Origin: Druceiella hillmani
Taxonomy: Eukaryota > Arthropoda > Insecta > Lepidoptera > Hepialidae
Assembly (NCBI GenBank): GCA_039881145.1
Contig: JAYKKI010000029.1
Span: forward strand, 25,958,001-26,022,000
Length of the DNA: 64,000 nt
Direction: 5' to 3'
The stretch's first letter is position 1. Every line of letters begins with the position of its first letter. Positions 38,026 to 47,997 of this stretch are shown here, one piece after another. The notes beneath the pieces are model-generated. The model was not told the origin of the DNA. It did not search any database and saw only the letters and a program-made list of their open reading frames with translations. Made by a program: the position numbers and the translations under genes.

Positions 38026-40680
38026 TTATGGGAGGAGGTCCTGGGGAGCTCTCCTTTTTATACGCTTAAATTTGCAATTGGACTGCATCAGATTTTGAGC
38101 GAGCTCGTTGGGATGACTCTCCATACGACGAGAGTATGACTCTAGCTTTTTTATAATTTCCTCCTTTACTGCAGGTATCTTTAGATCTCGGTGGAGCTGA
38201 GAGTTCGTGATGAACCATGGAGCGTTCGTTATCATTCGGAGCATTTTAGATTGAAAACGTTGGAAAATTTTTAAATTTGAATTTGCGGCGGTTCCCCATA
38301 GTTCCGCTCCATAAGACCAAATTGGTTTTATAATAACTTTGTACAGGAGAAGTTTGTTGTCCAGGGAGAGGTTAGATTTCCGTGCCAGAAGCCAGTAGAG
38401 TTTGCGGAGATGTATAACCAGGGCTTTTCTTTTGGTGAGTATATGCTTCTTCCACGTAAGGCGTCTGTCCAAGTATATACCCAAGTAACGCACGTCTTCA
38501 GACTGGGGTATTGGTATGTTGTTAAGTTCGACTGCGGGACACGTATCGTGTCTAAGGGTGAATGTTACGTGCACCGACTTAGTTTCGTTTGCCTTTATGC
38601 GCCAGTCTTTGAGCCAGATTGAGACTTCATTTAGACTTTTCTGCAACATGTCCGATGCGGTCACTGGATTATCATGACTTGCAATCAGAGCAGTATCATC
38701 AGCAAATGTTCCTATGAGAACCTCTTCTGTAGTTGGTAGGTCGAAGGTATATATTAAATACAGTATCGGGCCCATTACACTGCCCTGAGGAACACCTGCC
38801 TCAATCTCATAGAGACCCGTTCTGTCTTCTCCGTGCTTTACATAAAAATGCCGTTGTTGGAGATATGATTTTAAGATCAGGTAATAGTTTATAGGTAGAG
38901 CTTGCAGGATCTTATAGAGTAGACCTTCATGCCACACACGATCAAACGCTTGTGATATATCTAAAAATGCTGCCGAGCAATATCTCCTGTGTTCGTATGA
39001 GTCATTGATCTTCTCAACCAGACGGTGGACCTGTTCAATAGTTCCATGAGCTTCGCGGAAGCCAAACTGATGATTCGGGACTATTTTAGATTTAGTGAGT
39101 TCTGGAGTCAAGCGTTTCAGAATCAGGATTTCCAAGATCTTGGAGGCAACAGGCAGTAAACTAATAGGGCGGTAGGACGAGACACTTTCTGGATTCTTGC
39201 CAGGTTTAGGTATTAGGATAATTTCAGCTACTTTCCATTGGGGAGGCACAAATTCTCGTCGCAGAATAGCGTTATAGATCGCAGTTAGGAGTGCAATTGC
39301 TGCGTAGGGAAGCTCTTTCATGACTTTCGCTGTAATTAGGTCGTAACCAGGTGCCTTGTTTACACAAAGTTTTCGGATTGTGGAGCAAACTTCTCCAATA
39401 GTGAACTTTTTAATTGGAGGGGAAAGCTGGTGAGGTGCAGAGAGAGCCTCCATCACTTGGTCTATCTTGGTCGAACCAGAAGCAGAGTTTGGAGTAAACA
39501 CTCGGAACAGATGCTCAGCGAACAGTAGAGATTTTTCAGTGTCACTTTTTGCCCAAGTCCCGTCATTCCGGCGTAGTGGTGGTTGAAGTGCAATTGGTCT
39601 TTTCAGGGATTTGGTTATTTTCCACAGGGAGTAATCCGTTGCAGATGTTGCATCCAAGCTAGATAAGTGATTTCCTATTTCAGTGTTTCTTAGATTATTG
39701 AGAATGCCCTTGACATGCTTGGCAAGTTTGTTGAACTGTTTTCTATCTTCGGGGAGTCGGGTAAGTTGCCACTGCTTTCTGGCTTGTCGCTTTTTTTGTA
39801 TTAGATTAGTTGCGATTTGTGGATACATAGGGATTATTTCGGTAGCCCTATGATGGGGTGTTGCGCCCCAGGCAGCCGACTGAATGCAACTGTTAAAGGT
39901 TTCGATAGCTGTGGTGATGTCATCATTAGATTTGAGCACAATATGCCTGTCCAGTGTATTTTCCATAATTTCGCGAAAGTATTCCCAATTCGTTTTTTTC
40001 GAATGGATTTTACAGGGTTTGATCACTTCTACGAATTTGTTATGCAGTTCGGCTACAACGGGTGAGTGGTCTGAGGATAGATCATAGCTAGATTGACAGT
40101 ATAAAGCCGATATTGGAATGCCTTTAGTGACGAAGAAGTCCACCAGATCTGGGTTTTTTTTTGGATCGGTTGGCCAGTAGGTCGGTTTCCCAGTGGAGTT
40201 CACACTGAGGTTAAGCTCCTGGACGGTTTTCAAGAGTTCGCGGCCCTTGGTAGAAGTGGTTCTCGAGCCCCAGTTCGTATGTTTGGCGTTGTAGTCTCCT
40301 CCAGCAATAAATTTGTTGCCGAATTGTTTAAAGAACGACGTGTATTGCTCAGTCTTCAAGTTGTGCTTGGGGGGTATATAAAGGGCTGCAATCTGTATTG
40401 GACCATTTGAGCTTTCAATAGATATGATAGTGGCCTGAATTTCATTACTACTGTGCGGATTGTGGACGTAATGTTTGATGTTCTTTCTTATCAGTATGGC
40501 AGATCCTCCATGTGCTGCACCGTCAGGATGATTTGTGTAGTAGACATTGTACTTCGGCACTTCAAAATGACTTCTGACGGTGAAGTGCGTTTCGGAAATC
40601 AACATAAGATCCACTTTATGTGCATGCAGGAATGATATAATTTCTTGAGTATGGTTTGACAGCCCATTTGCATTCCACAA
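38026..40680 (-). CDS. LINE ORF2: APE endonuclease and reverse transcriptase (Jockey-type)
   Basis: About 884 residues without a stop. The endonuclease has WNANGL at the start, ISETHF near 30, GGDYNAKHTNWGS near 125 and SSDHSP near 205, the Asn/Glu/Asp/His set of APE-type nucleases. RT follows: APGYDLITAKVMKEL, SYRPISLLPVASKILE, FLDISQAFDRVWH, GVPQGSVMGPILY and the catalytic FADDTALIA near 659. The C-terminal region after RT lacks RNase H, as in the Jockey clade. The protein would nick target DNA and prime cDNA synthesis there. There is no in-frame ATG ahead of the endonuclease: the frame is open from 40764, overlaps the end of ORF1 in the -1 frame, and the displayed start is a TTG. Translation probably depends on frameshifting or reinitiation. 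Confidence 0.95.
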   Translation of the reverse strand: MWNANGLSNHTQEIISFLHAHKVDLMLISETHFTVRSHFEVPKYNVYYTNHPDGAAHGGSAILIRKNIKHYVHNPHSSNEIQATIISIESSNGPIQIAALYIPPKHNLKTEQYTSFFKQFGNKFIAGGDYNAKHTNWGSRTTSTKGRELLKTVQELNLSVNSTGKPTYWPTDPKKNPDLVDFFVTKGIPISALYCQSSYDLSSDHSPVVAELHNKFVEVIKPCKIHSKKTNWEYFREIMENTLDRHIVLKSNDDITTAIETFNSCIQSAAWGATPHHRATEIIPMYPQIATNLIQKKRQARKQWQLTRLPEDRKQFNKLAKHVKGILNNLRNTEIGNHLSSLDATSATDYSLWKITKSLKRPIALQPPLRRNDGTWAKSDTEKSLLFAEHLFRVFTPNSASGSTKIDQVMEALSAPHQLSPPIKKFTIGEVCSTIRKLCVNKAPGYDLITAKVMKELPYAAIALLTAIYNAILRREFVPPQWKVAEIILIPKPGKNPESVSSYRPISLLPVASKILEILILKRLTPELTKSKIVPNHQFGFREAHGTIEQVHRLVEKINDSYEHRRYCSAAFLDISQAFDRVWHEGLLYKILQALPINYYLILKSYLQQRHFYVKHGEDRTGLYEIEAGVPQGSVMGPILYLIYTFDLPTTEEVLIGTFADDTALIASHDNPVTASDMLQKSLNEVSIWLKDWRIKANETKSVHVTFTLRHDTCPAVELNNIPIPQSEDVRYLGIYLDRRLTWKKHILTKRKALVIHLRKLYWLLARKSNLSLDNKLLLYKVIIKPIWSYGAELWGTAANSNLKIFQRFQSKMLRMITNAPWFITNSQLHRDLKIPAVKEEIIKKLESYSRRMESHPNELAQNLMQSNCKFKRIKRRAPQDLLP

Positions 40681-40688
40681 GGCGAGGA

Positions 40689-42170
40689 TTACGGGTTTAA
40701 ATGGACTGAGTCGCGGGGGGGCAAGGTGGGCTGCCGCCTGCCTCCCGCTTGGATAAAATCCTGACTACTCCCATGATGAACTGACTGCGAGCGTAGTTCA
40801 GTCATTACATTTAATAAAAGGTTTGTCATGGTATTCATCTGTTGCATCATTTGCTTAAACATGTCCATTAGTTCCTTGAATTCATTAGCTCTTTCGACAG
40901 ACTTTTCACTTTGTTGAATTTGAGTATTAACGAGATTTGATTCTAGTTGTGGTGATGTTTGTCTTGTTTCCTCTACTTTCTGTAGCACAGAAGGTATTTG
41001 GTTTGCTTTGTTCTGCTTCAGGCTGTTGCGAACGACGTCGGCGTAGGGTAAACTTTGTATATGGGGTAGGGCTTGATTTGTCGTCTCAGGAACAATAATG
41101 GCATGATTTGATTTCATTGTTTTGTTGCGAAGCGGTGGGTATTTTTGCTTTTGCAGCTCCTTATACACAGAACATCCTTTATAATTTGCTGGGTGATTCC
41201 CATCGCATAGGGCGCATTTGACGTCATCGGATCGTTCCTTACGCAAGCAGACAGAGGATGCGTGATTGCCAGCACATTTGATGCATCTTGGGTTTCGGCG
41301 ACAGTAAGACTTTGTGTGTCCATAGGTTTGGCAATTAGCACATTGAGGGATTGTGCGTTTTGGTTTTGGAGGCTCAAATTTCACGCGACAATGTAAAAGG
41401 TTTTGAATATTGTAAATTTCTTTGTTGTTAGCGCTTGATTGGAGTTCAACTATGAACATGTGCAGTGGGATTTTGGTTGATGCTTGTTTCATATTCCATA
41501 TGTTATGAGCAACATGTCCTAACTTAGCCAGATCTGTTCTAATTTCATCAGTGTCGGTTGATGGATGCATATTTTTTAGAATAACTTTAAAGTTCCTCTC
41601 TTGCTTGGGTTTATATGTGAAATATTCTGTACCTTTAGCGTCCAATTCTTTAACTATAGTTCGGTAGGCGTCACTTGTTTTAGGCTGGATTTTGACCTGG
41701 TCCTTAGGTAGAACTTTTATTTCGAAAAGATCTTGAACGGTTACATCAAGTAATGTAATTAAGGGACGAATATTTGTAACTTTGTCGATGAATATAGGAG
41801 GAGGTTTTGAAGTTTTTTCTGCTGGCAGAGTTTGATGATCCTCTTTCCCCTCTTCGTTCTCAAGCACTGAGAAAGAGTTTGAAGTGGGTGTTGGCTGGCT
41901 TAACCAGTATGTACTAAGCTTGGATTGCTTCTGGCTTCTTTCCGCTTCAGGACTGTTTCTTTGCCTCTTACGGTTTTGAACCTCAGTCCAGTTTGAGACT
42001 TCAGAATTTGGATTAGCGGAAGTTACCGTTGGAGCGTCGGAGCTGTCCTCAATAGTTATAATTTGGCTACAATCAGTGAGCGACTGTGACCTCGGTCTTT
42101 TAAATAGGCTGGGGTGAAAAATTTGTTGTGTAAGCGTTTTGTTTTTTGTTTGAGTAAAAGAAGGGTCCAT
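40689..42170 (-). CDS. LINE ORF1: gag-like nucleic-acid chaperone with CCHC knuckles (Jockey-type)
   Basis: ATG at 42170 gives 493 residues (MDPSFTQTKNKTL...) ending at TAA 40691-40689; an upstream GTG extension is possible but unlikely. Residues about 205-270 form the pre-zinc-knuckle region (FKVILKNMHPSTDTDEI), followed by three knuckles: CANCQTYGHTKSYC, CIKCAGNHASSVC and CALCDGNHPANYKGC. This order is typical of Jockey-clade ORF1, which coats the element RNA and directs the RNP to the nucleus. A Gln/Met-rich helical stretch lies near residues 425-465. The last roughly 75 bases overlap the open ORF2 frame and include a run of seven C. Confidence 0.95.
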   Translation of the reverse strand: MDPSFTQTKNKTLTQQIFHPSLFKRPRSQSLTDCSQIITIEDSSDAPTVTSANPNSEVSNWTEVQNRKRQRNSPEAERSQKQSKLSTYWLSQPTPTSNSFSVLENEEGKEDHQTLPAEKTSKPPPIFIDKVTNIRPLITLLDVTVQDLFEIKVLPKDQVKIQPKTSDAYRTIVKELDAKGTEYFTYKPKQERNFKVILKNMHPSTDTDEIRTDLAKLGHVAHNIWNMKQASTKIPLHMFIVELQSSANNKEIYNIQNLLHCRVKFEPPKPKRTIPQCANCQTYGHTKSYCRRNPRCIKCAGNHASSVCLRKERSDDVKCALCDGNHPANYKGCSVYKELQKQKYPPLRNKTMKSNHAIIVPETTNQALPHIQSLPYADVVRNSLKQNKANQIPSVLQKVEETRQTSPQLESNLVNTQIQQSEKSVERANEFKELMDMFKQMMQQMNTMTNLLLNVMTELRSQSVHHGSSQDFIQAGGRRQPTLPPRDSVHLNP

Positions 42171-42615
42171 TTTGATTCCCACGAGTAGGGCAGATAAAAA
42201 TATCACACAACCGGGTTACTCCCTTTCCGGCAGTGAGGGCTAAATACTTCAACGTTCGCCAGGTGCGTTGAAGTTGGCGCTAGAGACTGTGCTTCCCAAC
42301 AGCCATGCATCCTATTGACGCGTTTCCCATCGTAGGATTTGGGGTTATTTATTAGAGAGGATTTCTTCCTCGTGGCCCAGGCGATAAAGCCAAGGCCACC
42401 GTTCTCATAAAACATGACCATGAGGTTACGGGTTGTGAAGGTCATTTCCTACCTTCACTGCGCAGACTGGTTAGGCCTGGATTGGTCTGGATAATTGACC
42501 GCCGCCAGAAACTCGGCGTTGTTGTCGCTCGTTTTGCACCACCCGGGGGACACGTGTAGGGTGAGCCTAGGATAAGGTGGTAAATCCTACGGACGTGAGC
42601 GACATACATCCCCCG
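42171..42615 (-). promoter_or_regulatory. 5' untranslated region and presumed internal promoter of the LINE
   Basis: 445 bases between the 5' target duplication and the ORF1 ATG, noticeably richer in G+C than the hAT host sequence. Jockey-type LINEs carry an internal promoter at the very start of this region; the first bases here are CGGGGGATGTATGTCGCTCA on the minus strand. The promoter function is inferred. Confidence 0.6.
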
Positions 42616-43126
42616 ATTTGGGCTTGATTAACAAAATCTACTGTTTGACCTTTTAATAAGTCATTTTTTAGATCTAAATATTTTTTGATAGAAAGTATGT
42701 GGCCTGAACTTTTTTCGTGTCTTTCTGAATTTCTCGATAAATGCCTCCAATCTTTAAAACCGGTCTGGCCATTAAATGTAGTGTTATTAATATTAAAAAG
42801 CTTACAGTGAAAACAGAATACAGAATCTGTAGATTTTGAATAAACAAGCCAATCACGGCGAATAATTTCGTTATTTTGTAATTCTTTATCGTAATATGTA
42901 TCGTTAAATGACATATTGTTGCTATCAACAGGATATGCAAATATTTTAACCCGAATTGGTCCATTTTCTGTTACAAATCATTTTAATTGATCAGGTATTA
43001 TTTGTGGCCAGAGGGCAAGAGCTTCGGCGATATCTTCAGAAAATCGTACATCTGATGAAAATTCAGAGGTCCCAACGGTGTCTCTTCTGACTGTCTTTCT
43101 TAATGTTGATGATGACAAAGATGTGC
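42616..43126 (-). pseudogene. hAT transposase, N-terminal zinc-finger exon (copy 2)
   Basis: Minus strand. A splice acceptor (TTGAATTTCAG) precedes 43126, after which SEDIAEALALWPQIIPDQLK leads into a TTF-type finger (RRDWLVYSKSTDSVFCFHCK, then DWRHLSRNSERHEKSSGH), the same architecture as copy 1. One TGA interrupts after DQLK. The frame continues to TVDFVNQAQ at the LINE insertion and resumes with IDHEKK beyond it, which fixes the insertion point. The first exon and the element's 5' region should lie beyond the gypsy insertion, toward 47998. Confidence 0.8.
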
Positions 43127-43539
43127 CTGAAATTCAAAATAATATTAGTCAACCATTTGATATATTGGTTAGTGTAGCTAGCAAAACTGAAATCCACCAA
43201 ACACAGCTAAAAAAACCTATAGAAATGGAAAAGCAATAAAAAATCTAATAGTTGAAACTAACAGGTATCTATTCATCCGTTTAAACGCTACTTTCAGAAA
43301 TTGGGATTTCTAATATGGGGTTTATTATATTAGAATGCAGTCTCCCGTTCATTTGGGATTAAATCTTCAAAATCTGATAATTGAGGTAATTCACTCATAT
43401 TTGCAATTAGGGATGTATTATTGCCTGATATGTTTTCATCAAATATGAATATTTCAGAATTTGTTGACGAGTTATTATTATTCTAGATAAAGCATCCGCG
43501 TCGACGTTTTTCTTTCTCTTTTTATAAATTACTTTGTAG

Positions 43540-44334
43540 TCGAATTCCTCTAGTTTGAGTTTCCAACGTACCAAGCGTGAATTAGATTCTTTTAGAGAAT
43601 GTAACCACTGTAATGGTTTGTGGTCGGTAACAATAGAGAATCTTCTGCCATACAGGTACGGTCTAAAATATTTGGTCTCTGGTCTTTGGATATCTTCTGC
43701 CCTGCAGGTATGGTCCCAAATAAAGGCTAGAATTTTTTTTCAATGGTGCTATATTTTGTTTCGGTTTCGCTTAGATTGCAAGAAGCATATGAAATCAGTC
43801 TGTCGGAACCTATCATTCCTTGAGAGAGTACTGCGCCTGTGGCAAAGTTTGAGGCGTCAGTTGTTAACAAAAAGTCTTTATCAAAGTTTGGGTATTGGAG
43901 TATAGTCATTCATTAAAATTTCCCTATGTAACTCAAAGCTTTGGATGAATTTGTCTGTATGTTCTACTTTAGCTCCTGTTTTCAAACACACAGTTAGCGG
44001 TTTTGTCAATTTTGCCAAATTGTTTTTTCTTTGAGTTTTCTGTAGTCTACCACTAATCTCCACTTTTTCTTTTTTGATTGATCTATTTTCTTATCTACGA
44101 TCCAAATAGGGGATGACTAAGGCGAATCAGAGGGTTGAATTATATTTTAGAACAAAATATTTGACTAATTTCTTTATGCATCTCATTTTTGTGTACATAT
44201 GGGTATCTATATGTTTTACTGTACCTAGGTAGTTTGTCCGTTGTTTTAATATTGTGTTTAATTTTATTAGTGAATATTAGTGGTGTATTTTCATAGTAAA
44301 AGATGTTTTTATATTTTTTACATAATTTAATCAA
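43540..44334 (-). pseudogene. Gypsy D pol: RT N-terminus joined to RNase H, palm deleted
   Basis: From 44334: TTDKLPRYSKTYRYPYVHKN, the usual Ty3/gypsy RT entry, runs to a frame reading close to the 'W-x-VVDYRKLN' position near 44050. It then jumps straight to KLTKPLT and, by 43909, QYPNFDKDFLLTTDASNF with AVLSQG, the RT connection and RNase H start. [16 protein letters not shown] residues and NVDADALSR follow near 43500-43620. The RT palm with its YxDD motif is absent. Several stops and shifts are present. Confidence 0.75.
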
Positions 44335-44639
44335 TGGTATTTTTTCTTCAGTATTTAAATGGTTAATTTAACTTTTATTTGCGGTTGTTGCAATATCGGG
44401 TATGATACATTGTTTAATTACATTGTTTTTGTATTTGATATATAAATTTCTCCTTCTTTAATGTTTACAGGAATTCTAATTTTCTCAGACTAATGATTAT
44501 GAATAGTCCTCTCAAATAAGTTATTGCTACTCGATTTTAAAATTTTAACCGGTATCTCTGAATTGTTTGTTATTAGTATTTTATTAAATAAATCTACTTT
44601 CGATTTAAGTTTCTCTAAAATGTCTAGCCCTATAAATCC

Positions 44640-45600
44640 ATCGAATACATTGTGAAATTTGTAGATGTAAAATTAAAAATTTTCTTCAACTTTTAATTCT
44701 TGGAAAGGTGGTAAGTTAATCGAATATTTATTTCTTGTGGTGCAGTGTAGATTAGTTATCGTAAAAGGGTCATAATTTTTGGGAAATTATAGAAATACTT
44801 TTTTATAATTTTAGGCAATAGGAATAATTTCTTAGCTCCAGTGTCTATGAGGAGTTTTAATGGTGGATTTTGTATTTGTATGTACGGTAAACATCTTTGA
44901 TTGTGAGCGTTTATCTGTACTATGTATCTTCTTCTGGATCTAAGTCCGTTGGAAAATTTTGGTTAACTTGAGGATCAATTTCTGTATAATAGGGATGTTC
45001 AATAATATCCTCGAAATTTAATCCTGTGTTAATGGTTTCAACATAACATACTAATGAATTGCAGTGCAATTCTTCGTATATATAATTAGGTGAAGGACCT
45101 ACATTTTAAAGTAATTTGGTTGTTTTTGAGGTACTATATTATAGAAATTATGTGAAATTCCGCTCATTGGAGTGGGTTTTTGTTAGTGCCAGGGTTTTTG
45201 TGTACTTGGCCCAGGTTTATTCTGAGTAAAAGGTTGTTGTAGAGTATTTTTCATTACTTATGAAAATGATTATTGTTTAAATTGAAAAGGTTTTTGTTGT
45301 TGATTATTATTATTAGTATTACTATTATTATTATTGTTACTGTTAGTAATAGGTTTTCTATTGTCGAATGATTTTCTCTGTAAATAACTAATATTCTCTT
45401 ACTCTTTGACGTATTGTACAGTGACGGGAAATGAGTCCGGTCTCATGGCTCGAATAGTAGAGCCCAAAGGTTCTTTTAATCCGGCCAGGAACACTCGAAA
45501 TATTTGGTTAGCAAAAAACTTTCTTTCTACAAGTGCGAAGGTTTTTGTCTCCTTCATGTATGTCCACATAGTTAGTAATAGTGTTTAGCAAGCTTAAACA
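44640..45600 (-). pseudogene. Gypsy D gag C-terminus, linker and aspartic protease
   Basis: Minus strand from about 45630: residues such as AYYERCLSLLNTI and FLAGLKEPLGSTIRAMRP, a conserved errantivirus capsid segment, then a TAA, an Asn-rich tract from the ATT repeats at 45300-45350, and further down LKLLIDTGA near 44850, the D-T-G active site of a retropepsin-like protease, followed by NLHCTTRNKYSI. The frame is broken in several places. A homologous arrangement is seen in element C at 59.4 and 62.9 kb. Confidence 0.7.
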
Positions 45601-45734
45601 TCTTTCGTAATAAGCTTGAGGCGTTTCATGCTTGTTTTGCTTGGTGTTTATAAGATCTTGGTGTTTATAAGATCTTGGTTTAATGAGTATCCATCTCGTT
45701 GATTCGCGAAATTTTGAAGTAAGTGTTAGTTTAA

Positions 45735-46670
45735 TCAGATGTACTAGACAAGTTAGATCGTTGCCAATACTTTACAAAGCTAGATCTCGCTAGTGGATTT
45801 CACCAATTTCAGATGAACCCAGACGATATAAAAAAGACAGCTTTCACAGTAGAAAATGGACACTATGAGTTCCTTCGTATGCCATTTGGATTGAAAAATG
45901 CCCCATCTACCTTTCAAAGAATCATGGACAATGTACTCCGAGGATTCCAAAACACCATCTGTCTCGTCTATCTCGACAACATTATCATATTTTCTATCTC
46001 ATTACAAGAACACCTGATTAATCTGGAAAAAGTTTTTCAGAGACTTAGGGAATACAACTTTAAAATTCAATTAGAAAAATCAGATTTTTAAAAAAGAAAC
46101 CCCTTATCTAGGACATGTAATTACACCGCAAGGCATTAAGCCAAACCCAGATAAAATTATCGCCATAAAGAAATATCCAATTTCAAAAACTGCAAAGAAA
46201 ATTAAGTCATTTTTAAGATTAGTAGGTTATTACCGACAATTCATCCCTAATTTTGCAAAATTGACAAAACTGCTAACTGTGTTTAAAAAAAGGAACTAAA
46301 GTAGAACATACAGAAAAATTCATCCAAAGCTTTGAGTTATATAGGGAAATTTTAATGAACGACCCTATACTCCAATACCCAGACTTTGATAAAACGTCTT
46401 GTTAACAACTGACACCTCAAACTTTGCCACAGGCGCAGTACTATCTCAAGGAACGATATGTTCCGACAGACCAATTGCATATGCTTCTTGCACTCTAAGC
46501 GAAACCGAAACAAAATATAGCACCATTGAAAAAGAACTTCTAGCCGTTATTTGGGCTACCAAATATTTTAGATCATACCTGTATGGCAGAAGATTCACTA
46601 TTGTAACCGACCACAAACCATTACAGTGGTTACATTTTCTAAAAGAACCTAATTCACGCTTCGTACGAAT
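45735..46670 (+). pseudogene. Inverted Ty3/gypsy RT-RNase H fragment (E) inside gag of element D
   Basis: Plus strand, opposite to its host. It reads FTKLDLASGFHQFQMNPDDI, the RT core (GHYEFLRMPFGLKNAPSTFQ), YLDNIIIF at about 45970 where YxDD is expected (second catalytic Asp replaced by Asn), a frameshift in an A-run at 46088, GHVITPQGIKPNPDK, and an RNase H start ([42 protein letters not shown]) to 46660. Both ends fall abruptly within gag codons of element D. It is closely related to D itself but carries the palm that D lacks, so it is a separate copy. Confidence 0.8.
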
Positions 46671-46901
46671 ACCCTTTGTTTCGGCGCCATTTATATTTAT
46701 TATCTCTTCAGCTTTCCCTTCTTGTTTTCCAATGATACCATTTAAAATGATCGTGTTGTGAAAACAGGTTGGTTCCTTGAGATTGTGGTATTGTTTCAAG
46801 ACGGCTTCGCCAGTCTTAATGTATCTATGCAGCTTTTTAGGTTTCCCATAAAAATGTGGCACAATCTTAAGAGCCGCATTATAGAGTTCGATATCCTCCA
46901 T
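46671..46901 (-). pseudogene. Gypsy D gag N-terminus
   Basis: ATG at 46901 begins MEDIELYNAALKIVPHFYGK, followed by LHRYIKTGEAVL and [18 protein letters not shown], the opening of an errantivirus-type capsid; element C has a matching start at 63339. The frame is intact until the inverted fragment E interrupts it at about 46670, after NGAETK. It resumes on the other side of E near 45730. Confidence 0.75.
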
Positions 46902-47242
46902 TTTCCTGATATTTAATTTGTAAATTGTTTGTATATGTATATATGTATTTGTTTATGTGTTTGTGTCTGTGCATCTACTTGTAGTTTAGGCGTGATCTAT
47001 TTGATTCAGTCTAAATGTAAACAATCGACAACACAACTATATTTATGTATAAGTTATTAGTAATAAAGGATTACTTTTTGGCGATGGGAAATAAAAACAC
47101 ACTTAGAGTGCTGTAGTCTTCATCAGTAGTTGAGTTGTCTTCAGTGGTGGAATAGTTTTCAGTGGTGAGGGGGACAGTGAAACTGGTTCTTCGATTAATT
47201 CGTTGATGCAAAAGCAGGTTCAAATTCTATAATCTGCTCAAA
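46902..47242 (-). other. Leader of gypsy element D
   Basis: Untranslated interval between primer-binding site and gag ATG. No frame of note. A purine/pyrimidine-skewed patch (GGTGAGGGGGACAGTG) lies near 47163. Confidence 0.5.
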
Positions 47243-47260
47243 GATCCGCACGACTGCGCC
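47243..47260 (-). promoter_or_regulatory. Primer-binding site of gypsy D (tRNA-Ser type)
   Basis: Minus strand immediately after the LTR end AATT: GGCGCAGTCGTGCGGATC, where the first nine bases match the tRNA-Ser-type site used by insect errantiviruses (TGGCGCAGTCG). Confidence 0.75.
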
Positions 47261-47661
47261 AATTACGACGGTGGTCCAAGCGTTTATGTTTTAAAAAACC
47301 ACCTTTACTCGTAATAAATTTATTTGATGTGCAAATACAATCTTCAATTGAGCTTAATTCTACTGTCCATAACTTAACTAAGACTATTTAATTAATTAAT
47401 TTGGAAAAAATATAATTAATAGAATTAATATGTTTAATAACTTATACAATGACGACTAACAAGTGTTAAAACAGATGTCGAACAAACGAATGTGTGGGTC
47501 CTTTGAAAGAGCCCCTTTTTATATGAGAGTTAAAAGTGTTTTTCTCTTAAACTATTTAATCTAATGTTTCCATTGTTTATTTGATGCCACTACTCGTATT
47601 CCGTTCATTTGTTATACTGGATTAGGTAGCGAAGTGGGTTGTTAACACGCGCGCACTCACT
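47261..47661 (-). repeat. Probable 5' LTR of gypsy D
   Basis: It ends in AATT at the primer-binding site and probably starts AGTGAGTGCGCG at 47661; errantivirus LTRs commonly run AGT...AATT. A TATA-like ATATAAAAAGGGG lies on the minus strand near 47512-47524. With no second LTR present, the right limit is inferred from termini alone. Confidence 0.55.
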
Positions 47662-47997
47662 TGTAGCTACAAGCTCTCTTTGAAATTGCCGCGTATGTTT
47701 GTTAGAATAAATTTAATTTCTGTAGTAAAAAGATCTAAATTGACTTGCAAGTCGCAAAGCGAATGTGACGAAGCCTGTATGGGATGAAACATGAGACGTA
47801 TTTTGTAAACAATATTAAGTGAGACCTATATTTTTAAAGGTATAAGGTAACTATAGTGAATGTTTGTTAAGCAATTTTCTAAACTGATTAAATTGGTTTG
47901 ATTACGGTATGTGTAGGTTAAGGTATAAGACGGTCGGGCTTGCGCCCCCTAATACCTTGCGCCCGGGTGCCATCCACTCCCGGGTAAAGACGGCCTT
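47662..47997 (-). other. 5' subterminal region of the hAT element
   Basis: About 330 bases between the gypsy LTR and the hAT terminus. It includes a GC-rich subterminal stretch (GCGCCCGGGTGCC) near 47960. It probably held promoter and first exon of the transposase, but nothing coding is recognised. Confidence 0.45.

Larger units (their letters stand above)
37856..42615 (-). mobile_element. Full-length Jockey-type LINE, apparently intact
   Basis: A 4.76-kb minus-strand non-LTR retrotransposon with a 5' untranslated region (42615-42171), two uninterrupted ORFs, a short 3' untranslated region and a poly(A) tail (T run 37856-37902 on the plus strand). It is bounded by ATTTGGGCTT duplications. 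It inserted into the transposase gene of the hAT element. Undamaged ORFs, the clean tail and the perfect duplications indicate a recent insertion and possibly a mobile copy. Confidence 0.95.
43260..47661 (-). mobile_element. Errantivirus-like Ty3/gypsy element D, decayed, 3' end missing
   Basis: Minus-strand order from the right: 5' LTR (about 47661-47261), primer-binding site, leader, gag (46901 onward), protease near 44850, RT start, then RT connection/RNase H to about 43320. Integrase and the 3' LTR are not present, so the 3' half was deleted. The boundary with hAT intron DNA lies between 43130 and 43330. Gag is interrupted by a plus-strand pol fragment (45735-46670). Gag here is without zinc knuckles, as in insect errantiviruses. 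Confidence 0.75.

Noticed and set aside
38410..40635. Several 60-82-codon plus-strand frames
   Set aside because: Antisense shadows of the intact LINE ORF2.
41114..41377. 87-codon minus-strand frame
   Set aside because: Out-of-frame shadow of the ORF1 zinc-knuckle region.
42203..42445. 80-codon minus-strand frame in the LINE 5' region
   Set aside because: No similarity to ORF1-type proteins; ORF1 has its own good ATG at 42170, so this is taken as untranslated leader.
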